47,015 nucleotides of DNA from Candidatus Rhodoferax bjergmarkensis (GCA_016708345.1 JADJFX010000037.1:1-47015), one strand, 5' to 3'; positions 1 through 8,390 are shown, numbered from the stretch's first letter. The notes: generated by a model from the sequence alone, not told the origin. A program made the numbers and translations.

Positions 1-206
1 ATCCAGTTCCCCGCCACAATCACCGGGTTCAAATGGCCGTGGCATAAGCAGCTGTCAGCGTAGTTTGCCCCGGGCAGCCGGTGGCGGGAACCCGGTCATG
101 GCGTTCACACTTTGGGTTGTTCACCTTGACTGTCCAAGAGCCGTCTTGCCATTACTGGGCCTTTAACTGCTCCACGTATATTCGTCGCCCTGATACAGAA
201 TTAATT
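1..206 (-). pseudogene. C-terminal fragment of a large RTX-like protein (copy 1, edge of window)
   Basis: On the minus strand this stretch matches, with several indels, the better-preserved copies at 4296-4508 and 8175-8390. Those encode a tail of the type LILYQGDEYYVEQL...LVNAMAAFSPP...GQTTL...NPVIVANWM. Such tails end many giant RTX/haemolysin-type calcium-binding proteins; that assignment is from memory. Only about 70 codons exist in each copy and no upstream RTX repeats are present, so this is a gene scrap carried by a repeat unit. The stop codon would lie just outside the window. Many small indels make this the worst preserved of the three copies. Confidence 0.45.
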
Positions 207-224
207 CGAGCCCGGCCCCTTTTT
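198..224. repeat. Junction motif GAATTAATTCGAGCC...CCCCTTTTT (copy 1)
   Basis: This AT/GC-mixed motif sits exactly between the RTX-like tail and the truncated norB. Near-identical copies are at 4483-4511 and 8363-8392. Variants with GAATTAATGCGAGCC-TGTTCCTTTTT are at 3100-3125 and 6985-7010, and a shorter GAGCCTCGCCCCTTTTT is at 5979-5996. In each full copy one side is the RTX tail, while the other side changes (norB or segment C). It therefore marks rearrangement breakpoints. It resembles sequences I associate with REP/RAYT-type transposase neighbourhoods, but no transposase is present and this is unverified. Confidence 0.55.
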
Positions 225-225
225 C

Positions 226-1377
226 CGATCCAGCCGGTGGCGGAGCCCACCACGAAAAAGCAGGGCGTAAAACAGCAGGTTCACGCCAAGTTTTGGTACT
301 TGGGCTCATGGCCCGAAATCGCCGGGGCAATGTAGCCGGTGGCCAGCCAGGCGGTGGCAATCCACAAGACGGCAAACTGGGTATGGATGGTGCGGCTGAC
401 GGTAAAGGCAGAATCTGCGCCAGTGGGAAACCAAAAAAGCTCTGGCCTTCCACCGCGTAGTGCGCGGTGATGACGCCCATGCCCACTTGGGCGAGGATCA
501 AGCCGATCACCACATAAAAATACTTGCGCGTGGCCAGCATGGAGGGTGTGGGTTTCCAGGTCAAACAGCGGGTCGGTCTTGGGCGGCTTGGGGTCGCTTT
601 CTTCTTTTGCGTTGAATGAAAGAACAACATGCCAGCAATCGCAGCAATCATGAAGATGATGCTGGCAATCGACCAGATACCGGCACCGGCGGTGGGCGTA
701 TTGCCCACCAGCGGCTCGTGGGGCCAGTTGCTGGTGTAGCTCAGATCCGTTTCGCCAGGCCGGTCGGTGGCAGCGGACCAGCTTGACCAGAACATGAAGG
801 CGGGCAAAGCCTGCAGATCCAGCGGGTCGGGCAAAGACCCCGCGCTCATGGCGTATTGCTCGCGCAGCTTGTCCAGTGACGCGTCATTGCCAAACAGGCC
901 CATGTAGTGCTGCACCACCTGCTGCACGGCCTCAAAACGCTCGGGCGAGAGCGTAGGGGTGCCGGTTTTGGGCGTCAAACGTGTTGCGCCGCATCTCCAC
1001 CTTAGGTCGGGCATTGAGTTCGGCTTGTTGGCCCACACTCAGTTGTTCAAACGGTTGTTTGAAATCCTGCTTGGCCCAGATGGCGCGCAAGGCCAGCGCC
1101 TCGCGGTGCAGCCAGTCTGCTGACCAGTCCGGGGCGACATAGCTGCCGTGGCCCCAAACCGAGCCCAGTTGCTGGCCACCAGCCGAGAGCCAGGCTTCCC
1201 CGCGTTGCACCTGCCCTTCAGAGAACAAAACCTTGCCCTCGGTGCTTGAGACTTGTTTGGGGATCGGCGGGGCGGTCAGGTAAATTTCTGTGCCGACCCA
1301 GCCCAGGACGGCGAAGGACAGGGCGCAGATAACTGCGAGCAGGTCCAGAGTTTGCGCGTGGCGTGCATGATGAACAT
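226..1377 (-). pseudogene. norB: Quinol-type nitric oxide reductase NorB/NorZ, 5' half only (copy 1)
   Basis: This encodes the N-terminal half of a single-subunit quinol-dependent nitric oxide reductase, the membrane haem-copper family that reduces NO to N2O. Visible parts are an N-terminal membrane helix, the periplasmic region containing GGQQLGSVWGHGSYVAPDWSADWLH-type sequence, and later helices with HYAVEGQSFFGFP and HTQFAVLW. The protein stops being norB at ...GSTATGWIGKK, where the junction motif begins. About half of the usual ~750 residues, including the later metal-ligand helices, is missing. Several single-base indels break the frame further (near 970 and 1195, for example). It diverges from hemN at 1606. 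It cannot make an active enzyme. Confidence 0.8.
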
Positions 1378-1432
1378 TGCCTTTCTGGTAAGTTGAAAAG
1401 GGATGCAGCACCGCAGAAAATAAGTGCCGCAT

Positions 1433-1482
1433 AAGATGCATGTTACATATCTCTATTAAAAGATGCAAGTTACATGATTCTT
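1433..1482. promoter_or_regulatory. Pair of NsrR-like sites between norB and hemN (copy 1)
   Basis: Two direct copies, AAGATGCATGTTACAT (1433-1448) and AAGATGCAAGTTACAT (1460-1475), lie about 55 bp upstream of the norB start. Each extends toward an imperfect palindrome, the second ending in GATTCTT. AAGATGCAT is the half-site typical of the NO-sensing repressor NsrR in beta- and gammaproteobacteria, and norB is a classic NsrR target. The same pair is kept at 9611-9659. Assignment to NsrR is by motif similarity only. Confidence 0.55.
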
Positions 1483-1605
1483 TAACCGTGTGGCCACCAT
1501 GGCTTTGTCAAACCTAGCATATCAGGAGAAAACCGGATAATTAGTCAAATGGATGCGCGGCCCTCACAGGCAAAGGTCCATCAACCGTCATCGAAAAGCC
1601 ATCCC

Positions 1606-2986
1606 ATGAACACATTGCCAGACATCGAATTCTCTGAAACCTGATCCGCCGCTTTGACAAACTCGGCCGCGCTACACCTCTAACCCACGGCGGACCGGTT
1701 TCATGCTGAATTTACCGAGTCCTTGTACACGGAGTACCTGGCGCAGCGTGCCAAGCCGGGCAGCCAGAACCCACCCTTGTCGATTTACGTGCATCTGCCG
1801 TTTTGCGAGTCGCTGTGCTACTTTTGTGCGTGCAACAAAATCATCACCCAGGATCGCAGCCGCACTACCGAGACTTGCGCTACCGGCCAAAGAAATGGCG
1901 CTGGTAACCCAGCATCTTGGCCCGGACCGGCGCACGGCACAGTTGCACTTTGGCGGCGGCACGCCGACGTTCCGGAGCCCGGACGAATTGCGCGAGCTGA
2001 TGGCCATGCTGCGCGGTCATTTCAACTTTTTGCCGGACGCCGAGCTGGGCATTGAAATCGACCCGCGCACGGTCAATGTCGGCACCATGACCATGCTGGC
2101 CGAGTTGGGCTTTAACCGCACCAGCTTTGGCGTGCAGGACTTTGACCCCGCAGTGCAGCAGTCGGTCAACCGCATTCAGCCCTACGAGATGGTGGAAAAG
2201 GCCGTCACCGCCAGCCGCAAGGCGGGTTTGAGTCGGTCAACGCCGACCTGATTTACGGCCTGCCCAAACAATCACTGGAGAGCTTCAACGCAAACGCTGG
2301 ACCGGCGTGATAGAGCTGGCCCCGGAGCGCATTGCGCTGTACAACTACGCGCATTTGCCCAGCCGCTTCAAGGCCCAGCGCTTGATTGTGGAAGCCGACT
2401 TGCCCAGTGCCGAATTGCGCTTGCAAATCTTTCTGATGTCGGTGCGTCGCCTGCTCGACGCGGGTTATATCTACATCGGACTGACCACTTTCCAAGCCGG
2501 ACGATGAGCTGAACAAAGCACGGCTGGACAGAGCCTGCACCGCAACTTTAAGCTGCACCACGCGCGCCGATTGTGATTTGATCGGCTTTGGCGTGTCGGC
2601 CATTGGCAAGGTCGGCCACTCCTACAGCCAGTCGGTGCGCACCGTGAAGGCCTATTACGAACATCTGGACGCCGACCAGCTGCCCATTGGAAAGGGCTTT
2701 GCCCCTGAGCCCCGACGATGTGCTGCGCCGCCAGGTCATCATGGAACTGATGTGCAGCGGCCCGGTCAACTTTGCCGCCATCAATGCCGCGCATGGCATC
2801 GATTTTTGCAGCTACTTTGCGCCGGAACTGTCGCAACTGACGATGAGAACGCCGAGCTGATCACCGTGGACGAGAACAGCATTTCCGTCACACCCAAGGG
2901 GCGCATGTTCGTGCGAGCGGTGGGCATGGTGTTTGACAAATACCTTGGCGCAGCAAACCAGTGCGAAGTACTCCAAGCTGATTTAG
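1606..2986 (+). pseudogene. hemN: Oxygen-independent coproporphyrinogen III oxidase HemN (copy 1, frameshifted)
   Basis: HemN is a radical-SAM enzyme that decarboxylates coproporphyrinogen III in anaerobic haem synthesis. The start MNTLPDIEFSETLI is at 1606. The cluster motif CESLCYFCAC (CxxxCxxC type) is seen, then the LHFGGGTPTF glycine-rich strand, GIEIDPRTV, and YGLPKQS. The C-terminus reads ...KYSKLI before TAG at 2984-2986. Indels near 1640-1690, 1875, 2230, 2290, 2485, 2540, 2700, 2840 and 2945 break the frame. The indels differ from those in the copy at 9781-11166, and combining both copies would rebuild a full ~460-residue protein. That pattern suggests sequencing or assembly error, or independent decay of duplicates. 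Pairing with an NO reductase fits anaerobic haem demand. Confidence 0.85.
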
Positions 2987-3099
2987 CTTTGGATGCCTCG
3001 CTTGCATGATTAAAATGCCATTGCCGCACGTTCTGTATAGATAGTTTGCTCTCAAAAGAGAAGTAATAAACATGTCTGTGGCGTGCTGTTGCGGCTAGG

Positions 3100-3125
3100 G
3101 AATTAATGCGAGCCTGTTCCTTTTT
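3100..3125. repeat. Junction-motif variant upstream of the vapBC-like pair (copy 1)
   Basis: The variant GAATTAATGCGAGCC-TGTTCCTTTTT lies in the A-B boundary between hemN and the antitoxin gene. The identical sequence occurs at 6985-7010. It differs from the RTX/norB junction motif by a few bases. Confidence 0.45.
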
Positions 3126-3216
3126 CCCATGTTTACAGTCGGATTGAGGGCGCTTTCAAGGTGCGATACTTGGCCCCGTGTGATTGAAATGCCTATCCGT
3201 CGTTGGAGAACAGAGT

Positions 3217-3507
3217 ATGAATGCAGTGGTGTTTGAGCATGTACGTTTGAGCGATCTGCCTGCCGCTTGGCGGGACAAGTTGCCCAAGACCGGGTTTGCG
3301 CGCCAGTCACATGTGACGGTGCGTATTGAGGAAGAAGAGGTGGTCGATGCACCCGCAGACAAAGCGCAAGCTGACCTTGAAGCGTTAATGGCCAATCCAA
3401 TGTTTGGCATGTGGCGTGACCGCAAGGATATGGCCGATGTGGGCACCTATATCCGTGCGATAAGGGCTCCGCGCCTGAACGCAGATGGCACACGGCGCAA
3501 GAACTGA
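3217..3507 (+). CDS. VapB-like antitoxin of a VapBC pair (copy 1, intact)
   Basis: This 96-residue protein begins MNAVVFEHVRLSDLPAAW. I chose that start because it directly follows the spacing expected for the overlapping toxin, although an upstream in-frame ATG exists at 3184. The N-terminal third (SHVTVRIEEEE) looks like the strand region of an antitoxin dimer. The acidic middle is followed by a basic tail ending RRKN. The stop TGA (3505-3507) shares one base with the ATG of the PIN-domain toxin, an arrangement typical of translationally coupled toxin-antitoxin genes. Family naming rests on the partner, since the antitoxin itself is not a strong match to a family I can name. A frameshifted copy is at 7101-7392. 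Confidence 0.65.
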   Translation: MNAVVFEHVRLSDLPAAWRDKLPKTGFARQSHVTVRIEEEEVVDAPADKAQADLEALMANPMFGMWRDRKDMADVGTYIRAIRAPRLNADGTRRKN

Positions 3508-3884
3508 TGCTGATCGACTCTGACGTGTTGGTGTGGATGACCCGAGGGCACGTGGGCGCGGTGCAGCGTTTGGCGCAGTTGCTGCCCTGGCAGTTGTCTG
3601 CAGTGACGTACATCGAGCTGGCCCAAGGGTGTCGCTCCAAGGCGGAGTTGTCGCAGATCAAGAAGGGCTTGGCCATGAGCCAGGCGCACATACTGCCTGT
3701 AACGCCCAGCATCACCGAGCGGGCAATGGCACTGATTGACAGCCATGCGCTTTCCAACGGATTGCAACTGGGCGATGCCTTGATTGCTGCCACTGCCTTG
3801 GAGCACGGGCTTACGCTGCTCACGGGCAATAAGAAACATTTTGCCAAACTGCCAGGCCTGACCTTGGATGTGTTCAAGCCTTGA
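3507..3884 (+). CDS. vapC: VapC-like PIN-domain toxin ribonuclease (copy 1, intact)
   Basis: This is a 125-residue PIN-domain protein, the usual VapC size. The first acidic site is in MLIDSDVLVWMTRG. A conserved Glu lies in SAVTYIELAQG. The C-terminal acidic site is in LQLGDALIAATALEHG, followed by LLTGNKKHF. VapC toxins cleave tRNA or rRNA with Mg2+ held by these acidic residues. It overlaps the antitoxin gene by one base. All catalytic positions expected from sequence are present, so it could be active. The second copy at 7392-7763 is broken by several indels. Confidence 0.85.
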   Translation: MLIDSDVLVWMTRGHVGAVQRLAQLLPWQLSAVTYIELAQGCRSKAELSQIKKGLAMSQAHILPVTPSITERAMALIDSHALSNGLQLGDALIAATALEHGLTLLTGNKKHFAKLPGLTLDVFKP

Positions 3885-3900
3885 CACCTGACACCAGATC

Positions 3901-3985
3901 CGACGATGACGATATGCCTGCCGAGTTTGATTTCTCCAAGGGCGTGGACTACAACACCTTTGTCAATGACTTGCCCGGTCAGCCT
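3901..3985 (+). pseudogene. Scrap of a BrnA/CopG-like antitoxin
   Basis: About 25 codons read DDDDMPAEFDFSKGVDYN. DMPAEFDFSKG is a phrase common near the N-terminus of short antitoxin-like proteins in proteobacteria (recalled, not searched). No start codon with a ribosome site and no downstream DNA-binding domain follow. The frame then runs into the antisense redoxin scrap. The same scrap recurs near 7788-7860 with one extra A. Confidence 0.25.
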
Positions 3986-4139
3986 GCGCGTCCATCACCA
4001 CGGCGACCAGTTCCACCTTTTGGCGTGCGGCCGTTATGAAGGCCTGCAGCTGGTCGAACGCATCCGGGCAGGTGGGACACTAGGTTGTGGTGAAGACATA
4101 AGCGGCGGGGCGTGGGCCGCTTTTGAGTAGGTTTGCCCA
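3963..4139 (-). pseudogene. Fragment of a thioredoxin-fold (redoxin) protein with internal stop
   Basis: On the minus strand one frame reads WANLLKSGPRPAAYVFTTT, then a TAG at 4080-4082, then CPTCPDAFDQLQAF...VELVAVVMDAQ before TGA at 3963-3965. This is the active-site region of a thioredoxin-like protein in which TTWCPTC would be expected. The Trp codon TGG appears as TAG. The identical TAG is present in the second copy (7959-7961), so the nonsense change predates the duplication and is not a sequencing slip. Neither end of the gene is present. Confidence 0.5.
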
Positions 4140-4150
4140 TGTGGTCAGGT

Positions 4151-4212
4151 CAAAATCTGCTGCTTATTTTATAGCTGCTTGCGCAATGTGGACATGCGCA
4201 AGAGGTTGATTA
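4151..4212. repeat. Palindromic element (PE-1), intergenic copy
   Basis: The core is CTTGCGCA (4178-4185), a 9-base loop, and TGCGCAAG (4195-4202), flanked by ATAGCTG on one side. Reverse-complemented, it aligns with the coding copies at 24011-24084, 37934-37990 and 38490-38556 through the shared stretch CTCTTGCGCA...TGCGCAAGCAGCTAT. This copy lies between the redoxin and RTX scraps. Confidence 0.65.
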
Positions 4213-4295
4213 GACCCTGAAAAGCCGGGGTGAGGCTGGCGGTTTAGACCTTGAGCCCATGGACCGTCATTTCGCGTGGTCAACGTGGCCAAGCA

Positions 4296-4508
4296 TTACA
4301 TCCAGTTCGCCACAATCACCGGGTTCAAGGCCGTGGCATAGCGGCTGACAGCGTGGTTTGCCCGGCTGCCGGTGGCGAGAAGGCGGCCATGGCGTTCACC
4401 AGGTTGTTCACCTGACTGTCCAAGAGCGTCTTGCCATTACTGGTCTTCAACTGCTCCACGTAGTATTCGTCGCCCTGATACAGAATTAATTCGAGCCTGG
4501 CCCCTTTT
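4296..4508 (-). pseudogene. C-terminal fragment of a large RTX-like protein (copy 2)
   Basis: Minus strand, about 70 codons: LELILYQGDEYYVEQLKTSN...LVNAMAAFSPPAAGQTTLSA, then a one-base deletion relative to copy 3, then ATALNPVIVANWM and TAA at 4296-4298. The fragment starts at the junction motif (4483-4511) with no RTX repeats upstream. It is therefore only the 3' end of a giant secreted protein gene, joined here to segment C instead of norB. Confidence 0.5.
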
Positions 4509-4511
4509 TTT
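4483..4511. repeat. Junction motif (copy 2), RTX tail to segment C
   Basis: This full-length copy of the motif is found at 198-224 and 8363-8392. Sequence similarity between the arrays stops immediately after the T-run and TCCG. Beyond this point the DNA is segment C rather than norB, so the motif is an exact breakpoint. Confidence 0.55.
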
Positions 4512-4692
4512 CCGCTGGTTCGTTTCCATTGAGCCCGTATATGTGCCGGAGCGGCAATAAGTGGGGCATCCCTAAATGAGATGCAACGTATCCTGTCCAC
4601 AGTCACACGGGTTCAAACCAAGAGAATCATACTTGCAATTTGTGGTATAAATTATGCTTATTTTATTGCAGAAATTTAATTCAAGTAACTAC

Positions 4693-5778
4693 ATGACATC
4701 CACGATTAACTACCTTTCCCTTGGCTTGCTCTCAACCACCATTGCAACACTTAGCGCATGCGGTGGCGGGGATAGCGCTCCTGTTGCGTCGCCTAAAATT
4801 ATTGGAGTCGCTGCGACGGGCTTAGCCATTTCTGGTGGCAGTGTCAGTCTTAAATGCGTTGGTGGTACGGCCACCGCAGTCCTTACCGGGATTGATGGCA
4901 GCTATGAAATACCAGCCGCTGGGTTAGCATTTCCTTGTCTAGCACGCGTTGATTACAAAAACTCAGCAGGAACACCGCAAAAGCTACATACGTTGATTGC
5001 CGACGCGGGTATTGCCAACATCACTCCAATTACTGAATTGCTGCTTGCCAACTTGGTCAAGGGCGCTGTGGCACCTGCTTTTGATAATTTTAATGCGACC
5101 ACTGTCAAGAGCTACTCTGCACAGCAAGTGACTTCTGCTGCTGCCAATGTCAAAACATATCTTGATGGTTTGGGTGTGGATACATCCAAGTTGGCGACCG
5201 ATCCTATTGGAGTCAAATTGGTCGCTGCGACAGCTATCGCGCCTTTTAGTGGCGATGATACTGATAAGGTACTAGATAAATTGAAGATCAAACTTGGTGA
5301 CAAGACAATCGAGTCCGCAGGCCAAGAAGTAGCTGCCATATTGCCGACACCTACACCTACACCTACACCTACACCTACACCTACACCTACACCTGCACCT
5401 GCACCTGCACCTGCACCTGCACCTGCACCTGCACCTGCACCTGCAAGTGGTGATGCTTGTATACCATCTTCGTGGTACGCAAGTATGAATATGCAAACTT
5501 ATGTATCTGGCGGAATAACATCAGCGACTTCAACGCAATCGACTATGCTTCCTCCCTACCGCGATTTAAAAGTCACGGTCGATACATCGCTCTTGTCGGG
5601 CGCTACGTTCGAAGCATATATCCCTTCCGACGGATGTCCATATACAGCTGCAAAGGTAGTTGCCCTTGAAACAAAAATAGCTCCAAGTTACACTAATATA
5701 GTGGAACCTTTTGCATCGGGATCTTCGATTCTGATTATTACCAATACAGGTAAGTGGTCAGTACAAAAAATCAACTGA
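4693..5778 (+). CDS. Lipoprotein with Pro-Thr/Pro-Ala linker and variable C-terminal domain
   Basis: This 361-residue protein has a lipoprotein signal ending LSAC followed by GGGDS. The start at 4693 gives a normal signal peptide; an in-frame ATG at 4654 would lengthen it. An AT-rich promoter-like stretch (TTGCAA...TATAAATTAT) precedes it near 4630-4660. Residues ~30-215 form a domain with ITPITELLLANL that resembles the N-terminal part of the SGNH lipoprotein at 41494. A linker of about 32 residues, (PT)n then (PA)n, is encoded by a hexanucleotide repeat. The C-terminal ~115 residues (four Cys in the whole mature part, one in DACIPSSWY) match no family I know. It likely sits on the cell surface or the periplasmic face of a membrane. 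A hairpin terminator follows. Confidence 0.75.
   Translation: MTSTINYLSLGLLSTTIATLSACGGGDSAPVASPKIIGVAATGLAISGGSVSLKCVGGTATAVLTGIDGSYEIPAAGLAFPCLARVDYKNSAGTPQKLHTLIADAGIANITPITELLLANLVKGAVAPAFDNFNATTVKSYSAQQVTSAAANVKTYLDGLGVDTSKLATDPIGVKLVAATAIAPFSGDDTDKVLDKLKIKLGDKTIESAGQEVAAILPTPTPTPTPTPTPTPTPAPAPAPAPAPAPAPAPASGDACIPSSWYASMNMQTYVSGGITSATSTQSTMLPPYRDLKVTVDTSLLSGATFEAYIPSDGCPYTAAKVVALETKIAPSYTNIVEPFASGSSILIITNTGKWSVQKIN
5350..5445 (+). repeat. Hexanucleotide tandem repeat (CCTACA)7(CCTGCA)9
   Basis: Sixteen uninterrupted 6-base units encode alternating Pro-Thr then Pro-Ala. Slippage would change the linker by two residues at a time without breaking the frame. The sharp switch from ACA to GCA units suggests expansion of each half separately. 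Confidence 0.95.
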
Positions 5779-5789
5779 TATTTGACATT

Positions 5790-5830
5790 GCTTCCACGGG
5801 CAAGCGTGGAAGCTTTCAATTATTTTAATC
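5790..5830 (+). terminator. Rho-independent terminator-like hairpin after the lipoprotein gene
   Basis: A perfect 9-bp stem GCTTCCACG (5790-5798) / CGTGGAAGC (5805-5813) with a 6-base loop is followed by a T-rich run. It lies 12 bases after the lipoprotein stop. Confidence 0.75.
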
Positions 5831-5978
5831 ACTATGGGTAAATTCCCCGCTCCTTGGGGCGGTATTTCTCCCGGTCTTTGGAAAGGAGGAGATTGGGGTC
5901 AAGTCTTGCATACCAGCATTCCATTCCAATTCCCATAAAAATTTGCCCGCAAGTTTAGGCCCCAATTTGGTGCCATTG

Positions 5979-5996
5979 GAGCCTCGCCCCTTTTTT
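5979..5996. repeat. Short junction-motif variant GAGCCTCGCCCCTTTTT
   Basis: It lies inside segment C, immediately 3' of the hicB remnant. It shares the GAGCC-CCCC-T-run core with the junction motifs but lacks the GAATTAATTC part. Confidence 0.3.
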
Positions 5997-6420
5997 CATG
6001 AGATCAGCCGTGAGTCGCAGCCTGCGCCATGGCTGCCCGCGCCGCTGCGCCAAAAAGCCGCTGCGCGTTGCCCCGTGGCTGCGGGCGTAAGCATCAATTT
6101 CCGGCGTACCAAACCAGCCGGGATGGAGATGTTGATACGCATGGGTTTTTGGTTAGAGCGCACTTCAAGGCGCGACACATCCACGTCAATCAACATCACA
6201 CCCCGCCGGTGAACTCTGCACGCGCGGTTAAGCACCTCCAGCGCAGTGGGCGCGGGCAAGTCCATATCTTCGCCCATGCACCACACCTCGACAGCCTCCT
6301 GCACCATGCGGGGCAGGTCTTGCCAGTCGTCTGCCGCGCTGAAACAGCCGGAAAGTCGGGCACCTGCGCACCGTGCGAGTGGGTGCTATCGCCAGGGTGA
6401 ACGTAAACGGGGTACAGCAT
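5996..6420 (-). pseudogene. hicB: HicB-type antitoxin, frameshifted
   Basis: The start MLYPVYVHPGDSTHSHGAQVPDFP at 6420 is the usual HicB beginning, the partial RNase-H-like fold that binds HicA. The frame then shifts. The middle MVQEAVEVWCMGEDMDLPAPTALEVL is in one frame, SRLEVRSNQKPMRINISIPAGLV follows, and the last part IDAYARSHG...RSGFLAQ is in another. At least three indels are needed to join them. The ribosome site AAGGAG overlaps the end of hicA, so the two genes were an operon in hicA-hicB order. The damage may be sequencing error, since every piece of a standard HicB is still present. Confidence 0.7.
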
Positions 6421-6426
6421 AAAAAT

Positions 6427-6619
6427 TTACTCCTTCCAAATCCAGCCAGCACGGCGGTAGATATTGCGCAGCGTGCCGATGGCAATGTCCTTGCACGGGG
6501 TGCGGCACCACCACATGGCCGGACTTTGTGGCGTGTTTGAACTTTTCGTGGTCGCCCTTGCCGCCAACCAATAACCAGCCCTCAGTGGTCAAACGCTTGA
6601 TGATTTCTTTGCTGGTCAT
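6427..6619 (-). pseudogene. hicA: HicA-type mRNA interferase toxin, one frameshift
   Basis: The protein starts MTSKEIIKRLTTEGWLLVGG (6619; an upstream ATG at 6631 is possible). It carries the double-stranded RNA-binding-like core GDHEKFKHATKSGHVVVPHP with the catalytic His. After PHP one extra base shifts the frame. In the corrected frame the end reads KDIAIGTLRNIYRRAGWIWKE and stops at 6427. The length of about 64 residues is normal for HicA. Without the indel it would be a complete toxin. HicA degrades mRNA and is neutralised by HicB, encoded 6 bases downstream. Confidence 0.75.
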
Positions 6620-6783
6620 GGGTTTAATCATACAAACAAATACACATAAATACACACTAAGGTGCATGCATACAAGCAAAGTCACACCAATAAATGGCCA
6701 AAATCTCCATCCCAGTCCTGCTCATGCACCTCGCGCAAAAGCTATGGATGCCAGCCTGGCGCGGTGCAAGGTGATTTACTGCA

Positions 6784-6869
6784 GGCGCATGTTCGTGCGA
6801 GCGGTGGGCATGGTGTTTGACAAATACCTGGCGCAGCAAACCAGTGCGAAGTACTCCAAGCTGATTTAG
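6784..6869 (+). pseudogene. hemN: 3' end of hemN (last ~28 codons), array fragment
   Basis: The sequence from GGCGCATGTTCGTGCGAGCG to the TAG at 6867-6869 is the last part of hemN, identical to 11083-11166. It marks the left edge of the second array copy. Upstream the DNA is segment C, so the middle copy of unit A has lost everything except this tail. Confidence 0.85.
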
Positions 6870-6984
6870 CTTTGGATGCCTCGCTTTGCATGATTAAAAA
6901 TGCCATTGCCGCACGTTCTGTATAGATAGTTTGCTCTCAAAAGAGAAGTAATAAACATGTCTGTGGCGTGCTGTTGCGGCTAGG

Positions 6985-7010
6985 GAATTAATGCGAGCCT
7001 GTTCCTTTTT
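6985..7010. repeat. Junction-motif variant upstream of the vapBC-like pair (copy 2)
   Basis: Same sequence and same context as 3100-3125. Confidence 0.45.
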
Positions 7011-7100
7011 CCCATGTTTACAGTCGGATTGAGGGCGCTTTCAAGGTGCGATACTTGGCCCTCGTGATTGAAATGCCTATCCGTCGTTGGAGAACAGAGT

Positions 7101-7392
7101 ATGAATGCAGTGGTGTTTGAGCATGTACGTTTGAGCGATCTGCCTGCCGCTTGGCGGGACAAGTTGCCCAAGACCGGGTTTGCGCGCCAGTCACATGTGA
7201 CGGTGCGTATTGAGGGAAGAAGAGGTGGTCGATGCACCCGCAGGCAAGGCGCAAGCTGACCTTGAAGCGTTAATGGCCAATCCAATGTTTGGCATGTGGC
7301 GTGACCGCAAGGATATGGCCGATGTGGGCACCTATATCCGTGCGATAAGGGCTCCGCGCCTGAACGCAGATGGCACACGGCGCAAGAACTGA
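7101..7392 (+). pseudogene. VapB-like antitoxin (copy 2, frameshifted)
   Basis: Copy of 3217-3507. One extra G in the run after ATTGAG (near 7213) shifts the frame after RIE. The remaining part from GAAGAGGTG onward is intact in the next frame and ends with the same stop at 7390-7392. The TGA/ATG overlap with the toxin is kept. Confidence 0.7.
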
Positions 7393-7763
7393 TGCTGATC
7401 GACTCTGACGTGTTGGTGTGGATGACCCGAGGGCACGTGGGCGCGGTGCAGCGTTTGGCGCAGTTGCTCCCGGCAGTTGTCTGCAGTGACGTACATCGAG
7501 CTGGCCCAAGGGTGTCGCTCCAAGGCGGAGTTGTCGCAGATCAAGAAGGGCTTGGCCATGAGCCGCGCACATACTGCCTGTAACGCCCAGCATCACCGAG
7601 CGGGCAATGGCACTGATTGGCCATGCGCTTTCCAACGGATTGCAACTGGGCGATGCCTTGATTGCTGCCACTGCCTTGGAGCACGGGCTTCACGCTGCTC
7701 ACGGGCAATAAGAAACATTTTGCCAAACTGCCAGGCCTGACCTTGGATGTGTTCAAGCCTTGA
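7392..7763 (+). pseudogene. vapC: VapC-like PIN toxin (copy 2, several indels)
   Basis: Copy of 3507-3884 with a 2-base loss after CAGTTGCT (near 7468), a 2-base loss near 7566, a 3-base loss near 7619 and a 1-base gain near 7691. The start MLIDSDVLVWMTRG is kept but the frame is lost after residue ~26. It cannot give a full PIN domain as read. Confidence 0.75.
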
Positions 7764-7841
7764 CACCTGACACAGATCCGACGATGACGATATGCCTGCC
7801 GAGTTTGATTTCTCCAAGGGCGTGGACTACAAACACCTTTG

Positions 7842-8018
7842 TCAATGACTTGCCCGGTCAGCCTGCGCGTCCATCACCACGGCGACCAGTTCCACCTTTT
7901 GGCGTGCGGCCGTTATGAAGGCCTGCAGCTGGTCGAACGCATCCGGGCAGGTGGGACACTAGGTTGTGGTGAAGACATAAGCGGCGGGGCGTGGGCCGCT
8001 TTTGAGTAGGATTGCCCA
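7842..8018 (-). pseudogene. Redoxin fragment (copy 2) with the same internal stop
   Basis: Copy of 3963-4139, with the TAG in place of the active-site Trp codon at 7959-7961 and the same terminal TGA. The sequence is almost unchanged between copies. Confidence 0.5.
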
Positions 8019-8029
8019 TGTGGTCAGGT

Positions 8030-8091
8030 CAAAATCTGCTGCTTATTTTATAGCTGCTTGCGCAATGTTGACATGCGCAAGAGGTTGATTA
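8030..8091. repeat. Palindromic element (PE-1), second intergenic copy
   Basis: Duplicate of 4151-4212 within unit B. Arms are at 8057-8064 and 8074-8081. The loop differs by one base. Confidence 0.65.
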
Positions 8092-8174
8092 GACCCTGAA
8101 AAGCCGGGGTGAGGCTGGCGGTTTAGACCTTGAGCCCATGGACCGTCATTTCGCGTGGTCAACGTGGCCAAGCA

Positions 8175-8390
8175 TTACATCCAGTTCGCCACAATCACCG
8201 GGTTCAAGGCCGTGGCATAGGCGGCTGACAAAGTGGTCTGCCCGGCTGACGGTGGCGAGAAGGCGGCCATGGCGTTCACCAGATTGTTCACCTGACTGTC
8301 CAAGAGCGTCTTGCCATTACTGGTCTTCAACTGCTCCACGTAGTATTCGTCGCCCTGATACAGAATTAATTCGAGCCTGGCCCCTTTTTT
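8175..8390 (-). pseudogene. C-terminal fragment of a large RTX-like protein (copy 3, best preserved)
   Basis: The minus-strand frame is open from the junction motif to TAA at 8175-8177: LELILYQGDEYYVEQL...LVNAMAAFSPP, GQTTLSAAYATALNPVIVANWM. It matches the conserved C-terminal ending of large RTX-like proteins (recalled family). There is no start codon of its own. The fragment is fused at 8390 to the out-of-frame truncated norB. Confidence 0.5.

Noticed and set aside
5350..5445. Possible CRISPR array or short tandem repeat locus
   Set aside because: Units are 6 bases without spacers and lie in frame inside a lipoprotein gene.
5272..5496. Minus-strand Cys-Arg repeat protein
   Set aside because: It is the antisense reading of the Pro-Thr/Pro-Ala linker repeat.
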